This document shows positions 16,729 through 25,515 of a DNA stretch of 64,000 nt, piece by piece; the stretch's first letter is position 1, and each line of letters begins with the position of its first letter. The notes beneath the pieces are model-generated. The model saw only the letters and a list, made by a program, of their open reading frames with translations, had not been told where the DNA came from and ran no database searches. The DNA is taken from positions 124,001-188,000 of the forward strand of contig JAPUEB010000006.1 of NCBI GenBank assembly GCA_027492795.1, read 5' to 3'. Both the position numbers and the translations under genes were made by a program. Source of the DNA: Chryseobacterium sp. (lineage in GTDB: Bacteria > Bacteroidota > Bacteroidia > Flavobacteriales > Weeksellaceae).

Positions 16729-17472
16729 ATGGAAACAGCCCTTATTTTATCTGCATTAAGTATTGGCTTCGCTTCAGGGTTTCACTGCATCGGAATGTGC
16801 GGTCCTATTGCGCTTTCTATGGGATTAACCAAGCAACAGTCTATTAATTATCACCTTCAAAATCTTACTTATAACTTCGGCAGAATTGTAACTTACGCTG
16901 TACTTGGCGGAATTCTCGGTTTTGTAGGAAAAGGCTTTGAAATGGCGGGTTTTCAGCAGTATCTCACCATTTTTGTAGGAATTTTGCTGATTGTGATGGC
17001 GCTTTTTTCATTTGGGGGAAAAGATTTCGCTACGAAACTTCCATTCCTCTCCAAATTTCTATTTTTTGTTAAAAAAAATCTGGGAAATCTTCTTCAAAAA
17101 GCAGATTTAAAATCCCGATTTTTCACAGGAATTTTAAATGGTTTTCTACCTTGCGGAATGGTTTACATGGCACTCACCGCATCACTCGCAGCCGGAGGAA
17201 TTTGGCAGGGCGCCCTTTTCATGGCGTTATTTGGTTTGGGAACATTCCCGTTTATGTTTGCCGTAGTTTTTTTGGGAAATATGATGACTACAGCTTTCCG
17301 CATCAAAATTTTAAAAATCATTCCGGTATTGATGATTATTTTAGGCGGGTTATTCGTTCTTCGTGGTTTGGAGTTGGGAATTCCTTTGCTTTCGCCAAAA
17401 AAAGAAGCTATGAAGGTAATTCATAATGATTCTGAAATGCATGAACAGGGGGATCATTCAAGTTGTCATTAG
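16729..17472 (+). CDS. TauE/SafE- or DsbD-like membrane protein of the cbb3 assembly operon (often annotated CcoS-locus sulfite exporter)
   Basis: 247 residues with six or seven membrane helices. The first carries GFHCIGMCGPIALSMG, the His/Cys motif of the family, repeated weakly near 135 as GFLPCGMVYMAL. These paired Cys/Pro motifs place it in the DsbD_2/UreH-like group found beside ccoG and fixH in many genomes, where copper or reductant handling is suspected. The final 20 residues are His-rich (HNDSEMHEQGDHSSCH), a plausible metal-binding tail that supports a copper role. The sulfite-exporter label is only a family name. Last gene of the ccoG operon; no clear terminator follows. Confidence 0.85.
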   Translation: METALILSALSIGFASGFHCIGMCGPIALSMGLTKQQSINYHLQNLTYNFGRIVTYAVLGGILGFVGKGFEMAGFQQYLTIFVGILLIVMALFSFGGKDFATKLPFLSKFLFFVKKNLGNLLQKADLKSRFFTGILNGFLPCGMVYMALTASLAAGGIWQGALFMALFGLGTFPFMFAVVFLGNMMTTAFRIKILKIIPVLMIILGGLFVLRGLELGIPLLSPKKEAMKVIHNDSEMHEQGDHSSCH

Positions 17473-17580
17473 TGGTTGCTGATTGTTGTTAAAAAAATCA
17501 AAAAAATTTCTAAAAAGTGAATTTGCAAAACTTCCAGCACCCATCTTCCTACATCCAGCCAAAATTTTCAACATAACGTC

Positions 17581-17609
17581 TTGTATTTCAGAAAAAATTC
17601 TTATTTTTG
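17581..17609 (+). promoter_or_regulatory. Promoter of rplU-rpmA
   Basis: TTG at 17581-17583, 18-base spacer, TATTTTTG at 17602-17609: a full match to the Bacteroidota consensus, 42 bases before the rplU ATG. The GTG/TTG upstream of the ATG lies in this region and is not the start. Confidence 0.75.
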
Positions 17610-17651
17610 CACACTCAAAATAGAATATTAACAACCAAAAATTATAAACAA

Positions 17652-18284
17652 ATGTTTGCAATTGTAGAGATAGCAGGGCTTCAATACAAAGTTGAGCAAG
17701 ACCAAAAGTTGTTTGTAAACCGTTTGAAAGGAGATAAAGGAGCAAAAGTTTCTTTTGATAAAGTTCTTCTTACTGTAAACGGTACTACAACAATTGGCGC
17801 CCCGGCTGTAAGTGGCATCACAGTAGATGCTGAAATCCTTGATCATGTGAAAGCGGATAAAGTAATCGTTTTCAAAAAGAAAAGAAGAAAAGGATACGAA
17901 AAGAAAAACGGTCACCGTCAAGCGTTAACACAAATTCAGATCACTGGTATTACCGGATTTGATGGTGCTAAAAAAGCGGCTAAGAAAGAAACCGTAAAAT
18001 CAGAATCTACGGAAGCAAAAGCGGTAAAAGCTCCTAAAGCTGAAAAAGCAGAGGAGAAAAAAGCAGCTGCTAACCGCGATGCATTAACCGTAAACTTCAG
18101 CGAAGATCATGAATTGAACCATTTGTTGAAGAAAAACGGTCTTTCAGAATCCATCGACAACAGAAAAGTTTTGGTGGAATTGGGTAAAGAACTCAAAGAA
18201 AAATTAGAGAAAAGAGTATTGAGCTCTGAAGAATTCGATGCTTACATCAAAGAAAACATCGAAAAATTAACCGCAAAAAAATAA
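17652..18284 (+). CDS. rplU: 50S ribosomal protein L21 with long C-terminal extension
   Basis: Large-subunit protein binding 23S rRNA. 210 residues from ATG 17652 (MFAIVEIAGLQYKVEQDQ). The first 105 or so are normal L21, including KVIVFKKKRRKGYEKKNGHRQ and the terminal TQIQITGI motif. A Lys/Ala/Glu-rich linker (about 113-150) follows, and then a charged, probably helical domain of about 60 residues (EDHELNHLLKKNGLSES, ELGKELKEKLEKRV). E. coli L21 is 103 residues, so the protein is doubled in length; long L21 forms are known to me from flavobacteria, but the function of the tail is unknown. Followed 12 bases later by rpmA. Confidence 0.96.
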   Translation: MFAIVEIAGLQYKVEQDQKLFVNRLKGDKGAKVSFDKVLLTVNGTTTIGAPAVSGITVDAEILDHVKADKVIVFKKKRRKGYEKKNGHRQALTQIQITGITGFDGAKKAAKKETVKSESTEAKAVKAPKAEKAEEKKAAANRDALTVNFSEDHELNHLLKKNGLSESIDNRKVLVELGKELKEKLEKRVLSSEEFDAYIKENIEKLTAKK

Positions 18285-18296
18285 TCCAGAAATAGA

Positions 18297-18554
18297 ATGG
18301 CACACAAGAAGGGAGTTGGTAGCTCCAAAAACGGTAGAGAATCTCACTCTAAAAGATTGGGTGTAAAGATTTTCGGAGGACAAGAAGCAATAGCCGGTAA
18401 CATTATCGTGAGACAAAGAGGAACTCAACACCACCCAGGTGAAAACGTGGGAATGGGTAAAGACCACACTTTGCACGCGCTTGTTGACGGTAAAGTAGTT
18501 TTCCGTAAGAAAGCAAACAACAGATCTTTTGTATCTGTAGAGCCAAACGCATAA
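18297..18554 (+). CDS. rpmA: 50S ribosomal protein L27
   Basis: 85 residues beginning [20 protein letters not shown] with GVKIFGGQ and [21 protein letters not shown], the conserved L27 core. The N-terminus reaches the peptidyl-transferase centre. There is no Firmicutes-type cleavable leader. Standard rplU-rpmA pair, ending in a strong terminator. Confidence 0.98.
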   Translation: MAHKKGVGSSKNGRESHSKRLGVKIFGGQEAIAGNIIVRQRGTQHHPGENVGMGKDHTLHALVDGKVVFRKKANNRSFVSVEPNA

Positions 18555-18575
18555 TTAGAAGCGTTTTATAAAATA

Positions 18576-18610
18576 AAATCCCGAGCTTTTAGAAGTTCGG
18601 GATTTTTTTT
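18576..18610 (+). terminator. Terminator of rplU-rpmA
   Basis: Stem AAATCCCGA / TCGGGATTT (extended by CTT/AAG inside) followed by eight Ts, 22 bases after the rpmA stop. Confidence 0.9.
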
Positions 18611-18665
18611 CGTAGAAATATATTTTTCAACCAAATATTCCCCTAATTAAAAAACATAAAAACAA

Positions 18666-18690
18666 AAAACACGGATTTTTCCGTGTTTTA
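18666..18690. terminator. Bidirectional terminator between convergent genes
   Basis: AAAACACGG / CCGTGTTTT with a 6-base loop, flanked by an A run on one side and Ts on the other. It lies 26 bases past the stop of the minus-strand DUF5686 gene, so it can serve both directions. Confidence 0.7.
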
Positions 18691-18715
18691 TAACTTTTAC
18701 TCTTATCAATATTTT

Positions 18716-21019
18716 CTAATAAAAAAACTGTATTCCCGCCTTTATTCCAAATTTCGAAGCATCAGGTTTATCCAAATAATTTCCTCGCCAGTTGAAATCT
18801 ATTCTGAAAAATCTCATATTTCCAAAACCTATGTTTTCTATCCCAAAACCGTATTCATAATAAACGTTTTTATCTGGTGCAGAATATTTGAAACCTTGCG
18901 TATTGATGGCTTTCGATTCATCGCTTAATGTTCCGTAAGCTGCTCTTATAAAAGCAACCTCGCGAAGTTTCAATTTTTTAATTAAAGGAATATAAGAAAG
19001 TATTTTGCCGTTAAAATGATGCTCCAAATGTGCCGTTGCGTATTGATCTGCCACAAATTCGTAATAATTCAACTGGGCAAAAGTATTTGGAACCAAGCTG
19101 TATGATTGATTTCCAGGAATTACGTTCTGCAAAGCCAAAGGAAGCGGCTCAAAGTTTTTTCCGGCTTCAAAACTGATGAATGATTTCCCCCAAACCCCAA
19201 TCAACATTGGCTTGTAAAACATAAACTGCAATTTGTTGTAGCCATAATCTGAATTGAAAAGATTTTCCAATCCACGAGTGTATTTCAAAACAATTGTTGG
19301 CGCAAGAGTACTGTGTTCGTAGCGATCTACGCCGGTTTGCGAAAATTTCGCTCCCGGTCTCGAAATCAAACTTAAAGTTACGTGGGAATCGTTTACAGTT
19401 TTTCGCAACATACCGTCGTTATCGTGATAATAAAGATTGAATTTGGATTCATCGGCAGATTTTATGCTTTGCAAAGTTCCATCCAAACGAACGGTGAAGT
19501 TTTTCCAAGGATCAATGGACGAAAATATATTGGTTTGGTTTACAGAGCTTAAGGATGCGTTTTCACCACGCCCAAAAACTGAAGATGAGGCAAAGGTTCG
19601 GGACATAATACCGTCATCTGTTGTAAGTTGCACTCCAAGTTGAAGGATATCTCGGCGAGTTCCGGCTCCAATCGTAAAACGATTGATTTTATTGAACATA
19701 TATTTTGCTTCCGCGCCGTATTTAAACTGTTCATCTTTAAATCCATAAGCTCCATAAGCCTGAATTCTCCAGTCGTCGTTTTGGGTGAAATAGGTTCTTC
19801 CTCCCAATCTTATTCTATTTCCTTCCACAGCGTTTCTTCCGTAAATAGAGTAAATACTTCCGATATCAATCGCTTTTCCTACATTATAATAGCCAGAAGC
19901 GAAAGTTTCGTAAGCTTTTACAATTCTTTGGAAACGTGGCGTTTTTTCCAGCCTGTCGAGCATTTCATAAACTCCTTTTTCGGTTTGGCTTAATGAATCT
20001 GTACGTGCAGCTTGCCAAAAAGCGTCATCTTTTTTCACAAATTCGGCAGTCATTTCAGATTCGCGAAGCTCAAAATCTTTTTCGGTTAAAGGAGGATTAA
20101 ACTGATAATCTGAAAAATCTACGGTTCGTATTGCTGCAAGGCTTTTTGCAGTTTTATTTTTAGAAAAAGGCGAAAGATCAATCGCTGTTTTTATTTTTGT
20201 TGGCAGAAATGTTTCTTCGTCGGGATTATCAAATTCCAATTGGGTGAAAATTCCGTTTACGAAATTTACATTCATTTTTTTTGTAGAGCGCAATGTTGCC
20301 TGAACTACAGCGTAATGATCCGTTGAAATATAAAGATAACCCTGAAAAGCAAGTACGTCTTTTCTTTTCGGTTCATACCTTATCTGGAAAGATTGGGTTC
20401 CGTTTACCATAATGGTGTCCGTCAACTCATAATTGTAGGTGCTAAAACCGTCTCGCGAAACAGGACTTTGAAAACCGATGTCAAAATAGTTGATAATATT
20501 GTCGTAAATATCAATTTCCTTGTATAAATTTTTTGCTGTAAGTGTAACGATTTGATTGTCCTGAAAACCCGAAGTTTTTTGGGCAATCATTAGTCTTTTA
20601 GATTTTTTTACTGGCTCATTTTGCCCGAAATTATCGTAAATAGCCTCGTTTAGAAACACGGGGAGAGCAAGCCTTCCGTTATCGGCAGAATCGGCATAAT
20701 CAAAAATAAAATCGAGTTTTTTAAAGATTTTTTTATCCATGAAGGCGCTGTCGATATTGGCAACGTCAAACTCTATTTTTTCGTACTCTTTATAAGTGTA
20801 TGTTTTGAATTTTTTCAGTCCGTTATTTCGTTTGCGCTTCCAAACTTCCTGCATAATGGCGTAAGCTGGATTTTCTTTTTTATTCTTAAAATCAGGTTTT
20901 CCTTTTTTTATTACTACTTCATCAATTTTTTGTTCTTTTTCAACTTGTGCAAAAGCAATATTGAAGAAAAAAGCGAAAATGAAAGTAAAGAAAAATGGCG
21001 TTGTATATTTTTTATTCAC
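18716..21019 (-). CDS. DUF5686 family outer-membrane protein
   Basis: 767 residues with a signal peptide (to about residue 24, NIAFAQVEK). The N-terminal region has AYAIMQEVWKRKRNNGLKKFKTYTYKEYEKIEFD, here cited only as a landmark of DUF5686. The C-terminal half is a predicted beta-barrel rich in aromatic strands and ending in FGIKAGIQFFY, with the terminal aromatic pattern of outer-membrane proteins. The carboxypeptidase-regulatory-like domain that often precedes DUF5686 is missing, leaving only a short VVIKKGKP remnant. Function is unknown; the family is widespread in Bacteroidota and sits in the outer membrane. Monocistronic. Confidence 0.85.
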   Translation of the reverse strand: MNKKYTTPFFFTFIFAFFFNIAFAQVEKEQKIDEVVIKKGKPDFKNKKENPAYAIMQEVWKRKRNNGLKKFKTYTYKEYEKIEFDVANIDSAFMDKKIFKKLDFIFDYADSADNGRLALPVFLNEAIYDNFGQNEPVKKSKRLMIAQKTSGFQDNQIVTLTAKNLYKEIDIYDNIINYFDIGFQSPVSRDGFSTYNYELTDTIMVNGTQSFQIRYEPKRKDVLAFQGYLYISTDHYAVVQATLRSTKKMNVNFVNGIFTQLEFDNPDEETFLPTKIKTAIDLSPFSKNKTAKSLAAIRTVDFSDYQFNPPLTEKDFELRESEMTAEFVKKDDAFWQAARTDSLSQTEKGVYEMLDRLEKTPRFQRIVKAYETFASGYYNVGKAIDIGSIYSIYGRNAVEGNRIRLGGRTYFTQNDDWRIQAYGAYGFKDEQFKYGAEAKYMFNKINRFTIGAGTRRDILQLGVQLTTDDGIMSRTFASSSVFGRGENASLSSVNQTNIFSSIDPWKNFTVRLDGTLQSIKSADESKFNLYYHDNDGMLRKTVNDSHVTLSLISRPGAKFSQTGVDRYEHSTLAPTIVLKYTRGLENLFNSDYGYNKLQFMFYKPMLIGVWGKSFISFEAGKNFEPLPLALQNVIPGNQSYSLVPNTFAQLNYYEFVADQYATAHLEHHFNGKILSYIPLIKKLKLREVAFIRAAYGTLSDESKAINTQGFKYSAPDKNVYYEYGFGIENIGFGNMRFFRIDFNWRGNYLDKPDASKFGIKAGIQFFY

Positions 21020-21083
21020 AATTAAGTTTTATAGATAATGAACTTTTACAAAAATTATGCTAATTTGATTTAAATTCAGAGAT

Positions 21084-21115
21084 AAAAAAAACCACCAACT
21101 TCAGTTGATGGTTTT
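21084..21115 (-). terminator. Terminator of tRNA-Asn
   Basis: On the minus strand, AACCATCAACT / AGTTGGTGGTT (one G-T pair) is followed by a run of eight Ts, starting two bases after the tRNA. Confidence 0.85.
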
Positions 21116-21116
21116 G

Positions 21117-21190
21117 CTCCTCCTCTTGGGCTCGAACCAAGGACCCTCTGATTAACAGTCAGATGCTCTAACCGACTGAGCTAAGGAGGA
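21117..21190 (-). tRNA. tRNA-Asn (GTT)
   Basis: 74 bases folding as a cloverleaf: acceptor TCCTCCT / AGGAGGA, D-arm with AGCTCAGTCGGTTAGAGC, anticodon stem CTGAC / GTCAG-like pairing with loop containing GTT (complement of 21154-21156), T-arm CTTGG-TTCGAGC-CCAAG, and discriminator G. CCA is not encoded. It reads codons AAC and AAU. It has its own promoter and terminator. Confidence 0.97.
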
Positions 21191-21216
21191 ATGCTTTATT
21201 TTTCGTTTAGCGTGTG

Positions 21217-21248
21217 CAAATATAAAAAGTTTTTTATTTCTGTACAAA
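21217..21248 (-). promoter_or_regulatory. Promoter of tRNA-Asn
   Basis: Minus strand: TTTG ending at 21245, 20-base spacer, then TATATTTG (21217-21224), a full consensus promoter. The predicted start lies about 20 bases before the tRNA. It fills the gap between the rseP stop and the tRNA. Confidence 0.75.
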
Positions 21249-21266
21249 TATTTTTTCAAATTTTCA

Positions 21267-22619
21267 TCAAAGTTTTCCAGTGATAATCTTAAAGATGTCA
21301 TTACCAAAGATTAACAACATTAAACCTAAAAGAAAAATTACGCCAATCATTTGCGCATGTTCCAAAATTTTCTGAGGAACAGGTTTTCCAGTAATAATTT
21401 CCCACAACGTAAACATTACGTGACCACCATCAAGTCCCGGAATTGGGATAAGATTTAAAAATGCAAGCCAAACCGAAAACATTGCCGTGAAACTCCAGAA
21501 AGAAGGCCAATCAATACTCAATCCGCCGTCTTTGGATTTATCTACAGGCATCATTTTTACAATCGCAATTGGACCTCCTACGCTTTTATAGCCTTGTATT
21601 TTTGAATTGAAAATTATTCGGAACTGCTTTATTTGTGTGGTTAAAGCGCCAATTGTTCTTTCAAAACCTCTTGGAATTGCTTCAAAAAACGAGTATTCTT
21701 TCTTTGTTGAAATTCCCTTTAGTCCAGATAGATTCAAGCCAACTCCCAGTTTTCCGTTTCCATCAACAGACACGTTCTGAACTTCCGTGGATTGTCCGTT
21801 TCTATCAACGGTTAAGCTGATTTGCTTGTTTTTCGATTCGTCTAAAACTTTGGTTACTTCATCAAAAAATTGAACTGGCTTTCCGTTTATTCCAATAACT
21901 TTATCGCCCTTCAATAAGCCGGATTTTTGTGAAATCGGAGTTGTAAGGCTGTCGATAATCATAGGATATCTCGGCATCAGATAAAGTTTCACTTCTCTTT
22001 GTTTTATCACATCAGCTACCCCATCTTCGTTTACAGGAAAAGAAACTTGCTTCCCTCCTCTTTCCACGGTTGCCTCTTTACTGAAAAGGATGTCTAATGA
22101 TGCGTTTTCCAATCTTTCTGCAGGTTTTCCGTCGATACTTACTAATTTATCGCCGTTTTCAAATCCCATTTTTCTTCCGGCTTCAGAAACTCCTATTCCG
22201 TTTTGAAATTTGTTTAAATCGGTATATACTTCACCGTTGAAAAATGAAAGTCCAGAGTAGATTAGCCAAGCCAAAAAGAAATTTACGGTTACTCCTCCCA
22301 ACATGATGATGAGCCTTTGCCAAGCTGGTTTGCTGCGAAATTCCCAAGGTTGCGGTGGGGTTTTCAGCTGTTCGGTGTCCATACTTTCGTCCACCATTCC
22401 GGCAATTTTTACATAGCCGCCGAAAGGAAGCCAACCAATTCCGTATTCTGTTTCGCCAATTTTCTTTTTTACAACGGAAAACCAAGGATCAAAAAAGAGG
22501 TAAAATTTTTCTACTTTGGTTTTGAACCATTTTGCAGGTAAAAAGTGCCCCAATTCGTGCAGTACAACCAAAATAGAGATACTTAAGATGAATTGAAATA
22601 TCTGTAATGCTAATTCCAT
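21267..22619 (-). CDS. rseP: RIP metalloprotease RseP (site-2 protease)
   Basis: Inner-membrane zinc protease cutting transmembrane segments in envelope stress signalling. 450 residues: HELGHF (His21, Glu22, His25) in the first membrane helix, two PDZ-like regions (about 130-200 and 215-290, the second with KSGLLKGDKVIGINGKPV), and NLIPIPGLDGGH near the C-terminus supplying the third zinc ligand Asp. Length matches the family. No rpoE or anti-sigma gene is next to it, so the substrate is not evident. Promoter not clearly visible. Confidence 0.96.
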   Translation of the reverse strand: MELALQIFQFILSISILVVLHELGHFLPAKWFKTKVEKFYLFFDPWFSVVKKKIGETEYGIGWLPFGGYVKIAGMVDESMDTEQLKTPPQPWEFRSKPAWQRLIIMLGGVTVNFFLAWLIYSGLSFFNGEVYTDLNKFQNGIGVSEAGRKMGFENGDKLVSIDGKPAERLENASLDILFSKEATVERGGKQVSFPVNEDGVADVIKQREVKLYLMPRYPMIIDSLTTPISQKSGLLKGDKVIGINGKPVQFFDEVTKVLDESKNKQISLTVDRNGQSTEVQNVSVDGNGKLGVGLNLSGLKGISTKKEYSFFEAIPRGFERTIGALTTQIKQFRIIFNSKIQGYKSVGGPIAIVKMMPVDKSKDGGLSIDWPSFWSFTAMFSVWLAFLNLIPIPGLDGGHVMFTLWEIITGKPVPQKILEHAQMIGVIFLLGLMLLIFGNDIFKIITGKL

Positions 22620-22757
22620 TAATTTTTTTTAAAGTTTTGCAAATGTAGTAATTATCAAAAGGATGCCAAATATAAATTGCCCTATTTACAGCCTTTTTGT
22701 CATAATTTAGAGGAAACATTGGTCAAATTTTGCTATTTTTAACCAAAATCATTTTGT

Positions 22758-23510
22758 ATGAAAATCACCGGATTGAATTTGGATATTGTTTGGAAAAATA
22801 AAAATCAAAATTTTGAAAACATAGAAAAAGCTTTTGAAAATGAACAAGCCGATTTGTTTCTGCTTCCCGAAATGTTTTCTACGGGATTCTGCATGGAACC
22901 GGAAGAAATTGCAGACCGAAATTTGGAAACTTTAAACTGGATGAAAGAATTTGCGAAGAAGAAAAATAGTTCGGTTTGCGGAAGTGCCTCTATTGAAGAA
23001 AACGGAAAGTTTTTCAACCGGATGTATTTTGTAAATCCCGATGGAACTTTTAAGTTTTACGACAAAAGACACCTTTTTTCCTATTCTGGCGAAGACAAAG
23101 CGTATTCCAAAGGTTCTGACAGAATTATTGTTGAATTGAAAGGCGTTCGTATTCTTTTACAAGTGTGTTATGACCTTCGCTTTCCTGTTTTTTCTAGAAA
23201 TCAAGGAGATTATGATGCAATTATTTATGTTGCAAACTGGCCCGAAAGCCGCGTGAAAGCTTGGGAACACCTTCTGAAAGCTCGTGCAATAGAAAATCAG
23301 GCTTATGTTTTTGGTTTAAATAGAATCGGAACGGATGGCAATAATTTGTTGTACATAGAAAGCTCGCACTGCTTTTTTGCAGATGGTTCGGAAGTTTCAA
23401 AAAAAGAGGAAAATTTCGTTTTTTCAGAAATAAATTTGGAAAAACTTCTGGATTTCCGTAATAAATTTCGCTTTTTGGATGACCGAGATGATTTTTTAAT
23501 AAAAATATAA
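22758..23510 (+). CDS. Nitrilase-superfamily amidohydrolase, probable omega-amidase (YafV-like)
   Basis: 250 residues with the complete Glu-Lys-Cys catalytic triad of the nitrilase fold: LPEMF (Glu at about 41), YDKRHLF (Lys at about 113) and LQVCYDLRFP (Cys at about 146). The MFSTGF and NWPESRVKAWEHLLKARAIENQ segments resemble omega-amidase (YafV/Nit2), which hydrolyses 2-oxoglutaramate or 2-oxosuccinamate in methionine salvage or transamination repair. Substrate is inferred from resemblance only. Convergent with the AI-2E-type gene, with only 11 bases between the stops and no terminator. Confidence 0.88.
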   Translation: MKITGLNLDIVWKNKNQNFENIEKAFENEQADLFLLPEMFSTGFCMEPEEIADRNLETLNWMKEFAKKKNSSVCGSASIEENGKFFNRMYFVNPDGTFKFYDKRHLFSYSGEDKAYSKGSDRIIVELKGVRILLQVCYDLRFPVFSRNQGDYDAIIYVANWPESRVKAWEHLLKARAIENQAYVFGLNRIGTDGNNLLYIESSHCFFADGSEVSKKEENFVFSEINLEKLLDFRNKFRFLDDRDDFLIKI

Positions 23511-23521
23511 ACAACAGATTT

Positions 23522-24604
23522 TTAGATAGTTAAATCTATTTTCTTTTCAATCTCCTTCGGTTCGGGTAAAATAATTTCTCTTTCGTCGGTGCTGAATTCA
23601 TCGCGATAAACCTGTAGCAGCAAAACGGTCATCGAAACCAGAATTGGTCCAAATATTAATCCCATAAAACCAAAAAGATTCATTCCCATAATAATTCCGA
23701 AAACGGTGTTTAAAGGATGAATATTTTCTAATCTTTTCAAAAGTGTAAAACGAAGTATGTTGTCGGTAAGTCCTACTGCAATTAAGCTGTAAACCAACAC
23801 ACCAATACCTCCATTGGTATCACCTTCCGCAATCATAAAAATCCCCACAGGAACATATACAATTCCCGCTCCTACAATAGGAATCATGGATGCAACCGCC
23901 GTTAATGCAAACAAAAGAACCGGACTTGGCGCACCGAAAATAAGGTAGCCAATTAAAGCCACAATTCCTTGTCCGAGAGCAACAACGGGAATTCCCACCG
24001 CATTTGCCATAACTAGTTTTCTGAATTTTTCACCTATCAAAGAGATGTTTGCTTTTTTCAAAGGTATTGCTGTAGTTACGACTCTTTCAAAAAGACGGGG
24101 TTTTTCCAACATAAAATAAAGCATAAAAAACATGGATAAAACCACAGAAAGGGTATTGAAAGTACTGCTAACAAAGGATGTAGAAGTTTTTGCGGCAAAA
24201 TCCTGCACCTTCTTCATATTGTCTTTACTCAATACATCAATATTGATTTTAGAATAAACATATTGCTGAATTTTATCTAAAAAAACATTAAATTTCACTA
24301 AATATTCTTTGGAATCACCAAGTTTTGCAATAATTACATCGGCAAGAAGATAAACGGGTATTATTAAAACAATCAAACAAAGTAAAATGATTAGAAGTGA
24401 CGACCAAATTGGCTTCCAATTTTTGGTTTCCTGTAGGTGAAAATTCAGGCTTCGGCAAACTACGTAAAGCGTTAACGCTCCCAAAAGTGACGGGATAAAC
24501 ATCGACAAATTGGTAACGATAAGTGCTACAAGTGCGGTAATAATTAAAATCAGGAAAACCTGCTTTATTTTCACCCCGCTAATTTGATATTTTCTGTTGG
24601 GCAT
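23522..24604 (-). CDS. AI-2E family transporter (PerM-like permease)
   Basis: 360 residues with about eight membrane helices, a soluble insert near 85-150, and the C-terminal family pattern PIVGAGIVYVPVGIF and NPLNTVFGIIMGMNLFGFMGLIFGPILVS. The reading frame is open to 24631, but that ATG lies inside the terminator hairpin of the gene upstream, so the start is placed at 24604 (MPNRKYQISGVK). Members are putative exporters; the autoinducer-2 label is a family name and no AI-2 synthesis gene is nearby. Confidence 0.9.
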   Translation of the reverse strand: MPNRKYQISGVKIKQVFLILIITALVALIVTNLSMFIPSLLGALTLYVVCRSLNFHLQETKNWKPIWSSLLIILLCLIVLIIPVYLLADVIIAKLGDSKEYLVKFNVFLDKIQQYVYSKINIDVLSKDNMKKVQDFAAKTSTSFVSSTFNTLSVVLSMFFMLYFMLEKPRLFERVVTTAIPLKKANISLIGEKFRKLVMANAVGIPVVALGQGIVALIGYLIFGAPSPVLLFALTAVASMIPIVGAGIVYVPVGIFMIAEGDTNGGIGVLVYSLIAVGLTDNILRFTLLKRLENIHPLNTVFGIIMGMNLFGFMGLIFGPILVSMTVLLLQVYRDEFSTDEREIILPEPKEIEKKIDLTI

Positions 24605-24609
24605 TGTTT

Positions 24610-24644
24610 TTAAAATAAAAGGCAACAGCATTTTTACTGTTGCC
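24610..24644 (-). terminator. Terminator between two minus-strand genes
   Basis: Minus strand: GGCAACAG / CTGTTGCC with an 8-base loop followed by TTTTATTTTA, 53 bases after the stop of the 24698 gene. Confidence 0.8.
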
Positions 24645-24697
24645 CAAATTTACAAATTAAAGTAATGGTGAATTTATACTTTAATGGAAATCTTTTA

Positions 24698-25450
24698 TTA
24701 ATTTATCTGTCTCGGTGTTCCGCAAAAAGCGCAGTATGCAGAATACATTGCCGCAAACATAAATGGGAATGATGCAAGCAAGCCAATTCCACAAAAAAAT
24801 ACACCTGCAATAGCGATGATAAACGATACAAGTGAAACGCCCAATAAGGTTCCGTAGTTTTTAGTTGCAATATTTATACTTTTTTTAATTCCTTCAACCG
24901 CTGTGGTGTTTTCAAAAAACACAATGGGAAGACCAAGTGCAAATAATGGCGCCACAAAAAATACTGGGAAAAAACATAACATCATCGAAATTCCCATCGC
25001 AATTCCTGAAAGGAGTCCGAAAAGTATGATTTGAAGCGTATTTTGCCTAAAACCAATAAATAAATCTGAAAAATTGACAGTTTTTTGTAAATTTCCCTTC
25101 TGCAAAATATACAGAAAACCAACAAAAACAGGATATAATAGTAAACTTACAATATAAGATATCGCATTGCTTGCGCTGTAGCCCCTTACTTCAAACATTT
25201 TTGCCGGCAAGCTTCCGAAATCCTTACTTTCAATTGCATCTTTCATCACTTCCTGCATTTCAGCTTGGTCGTATCCTATCACCGATGTTGCAATTGCGGA
25301 GATAACGGAAGAAATGATTATGAAAATCAAACACAAAAGTATAGCCCACCAAATTACTTTGAAATAATTATTAAAACCATGGCTTAAGATATCGCTGAAA
25401 TTTCTTTGAGGCGCAGTTCCCTGTTGGTCAAATTCACTAAAAGTTTCCAT
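24698..25450 (-). CDS. Multipass membrane protein, unknown function
   Basis: 250 residues: a soluble N-terminus (METFSEFDQQGTAPQRNFSDI) and six hydrophobic segments, two of them in glycerophosphoryl-diester-like membrane repeats (FGLLSGIAMGISMMLCFFPVFFVAPLFALGLPIVFFE is the longest landmark, split here only as a position near 155-190). The ENTTAVEGIKKSINIATKNYG segment resembles the loop of YciC/DUF975-type membrane proteins. No catalytic residues are recognisable. It follows the 25516 membrane protein gene on the same strand (65-base gap); the two share general architecture and may be distant paralogues. Confidence 0.75.
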   Translation of the reverse strand: METFSEFDQQGTAPQRNFSDILSHGFNNYFKVIWWAILLCLIFIIISSVISAIATSVIGYDQAEMQEVMKDAIESKDFGSLPAKMFEVRGYSASNAISYIVSLLLYPVFVGFLYILQKGNLQKTVNFSDLFIGFRQNTLQIILFGLLSGIAMGISMMLCFFPVFFVAPLFALGLPIVFFENTTAVEGIKKSINIATKNYGTLLGVSLVSFIIAIAGVFFCGIGLLASFPFMFAAMYSAYCAFCGTPRQIN

Positions 25451-25515
25451 AAAAAGTCTATTTTTTTTTCAAATATAAAAATTACAAGCTTATGCAGGAG
25501 AAATATCGACAAAAT

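Noticed and set aside
23522-24604. Autoinducer-2 signalling gene
   Set aside because: The name is a family label; no luxS or signalling genes are nearby, and the fold occurs in many unrelated permeases.
24604-24631. ATG 24631 as start of the AI-2E gene
   Set aside because: It lies in the terminator hairpin of the upstream gene.
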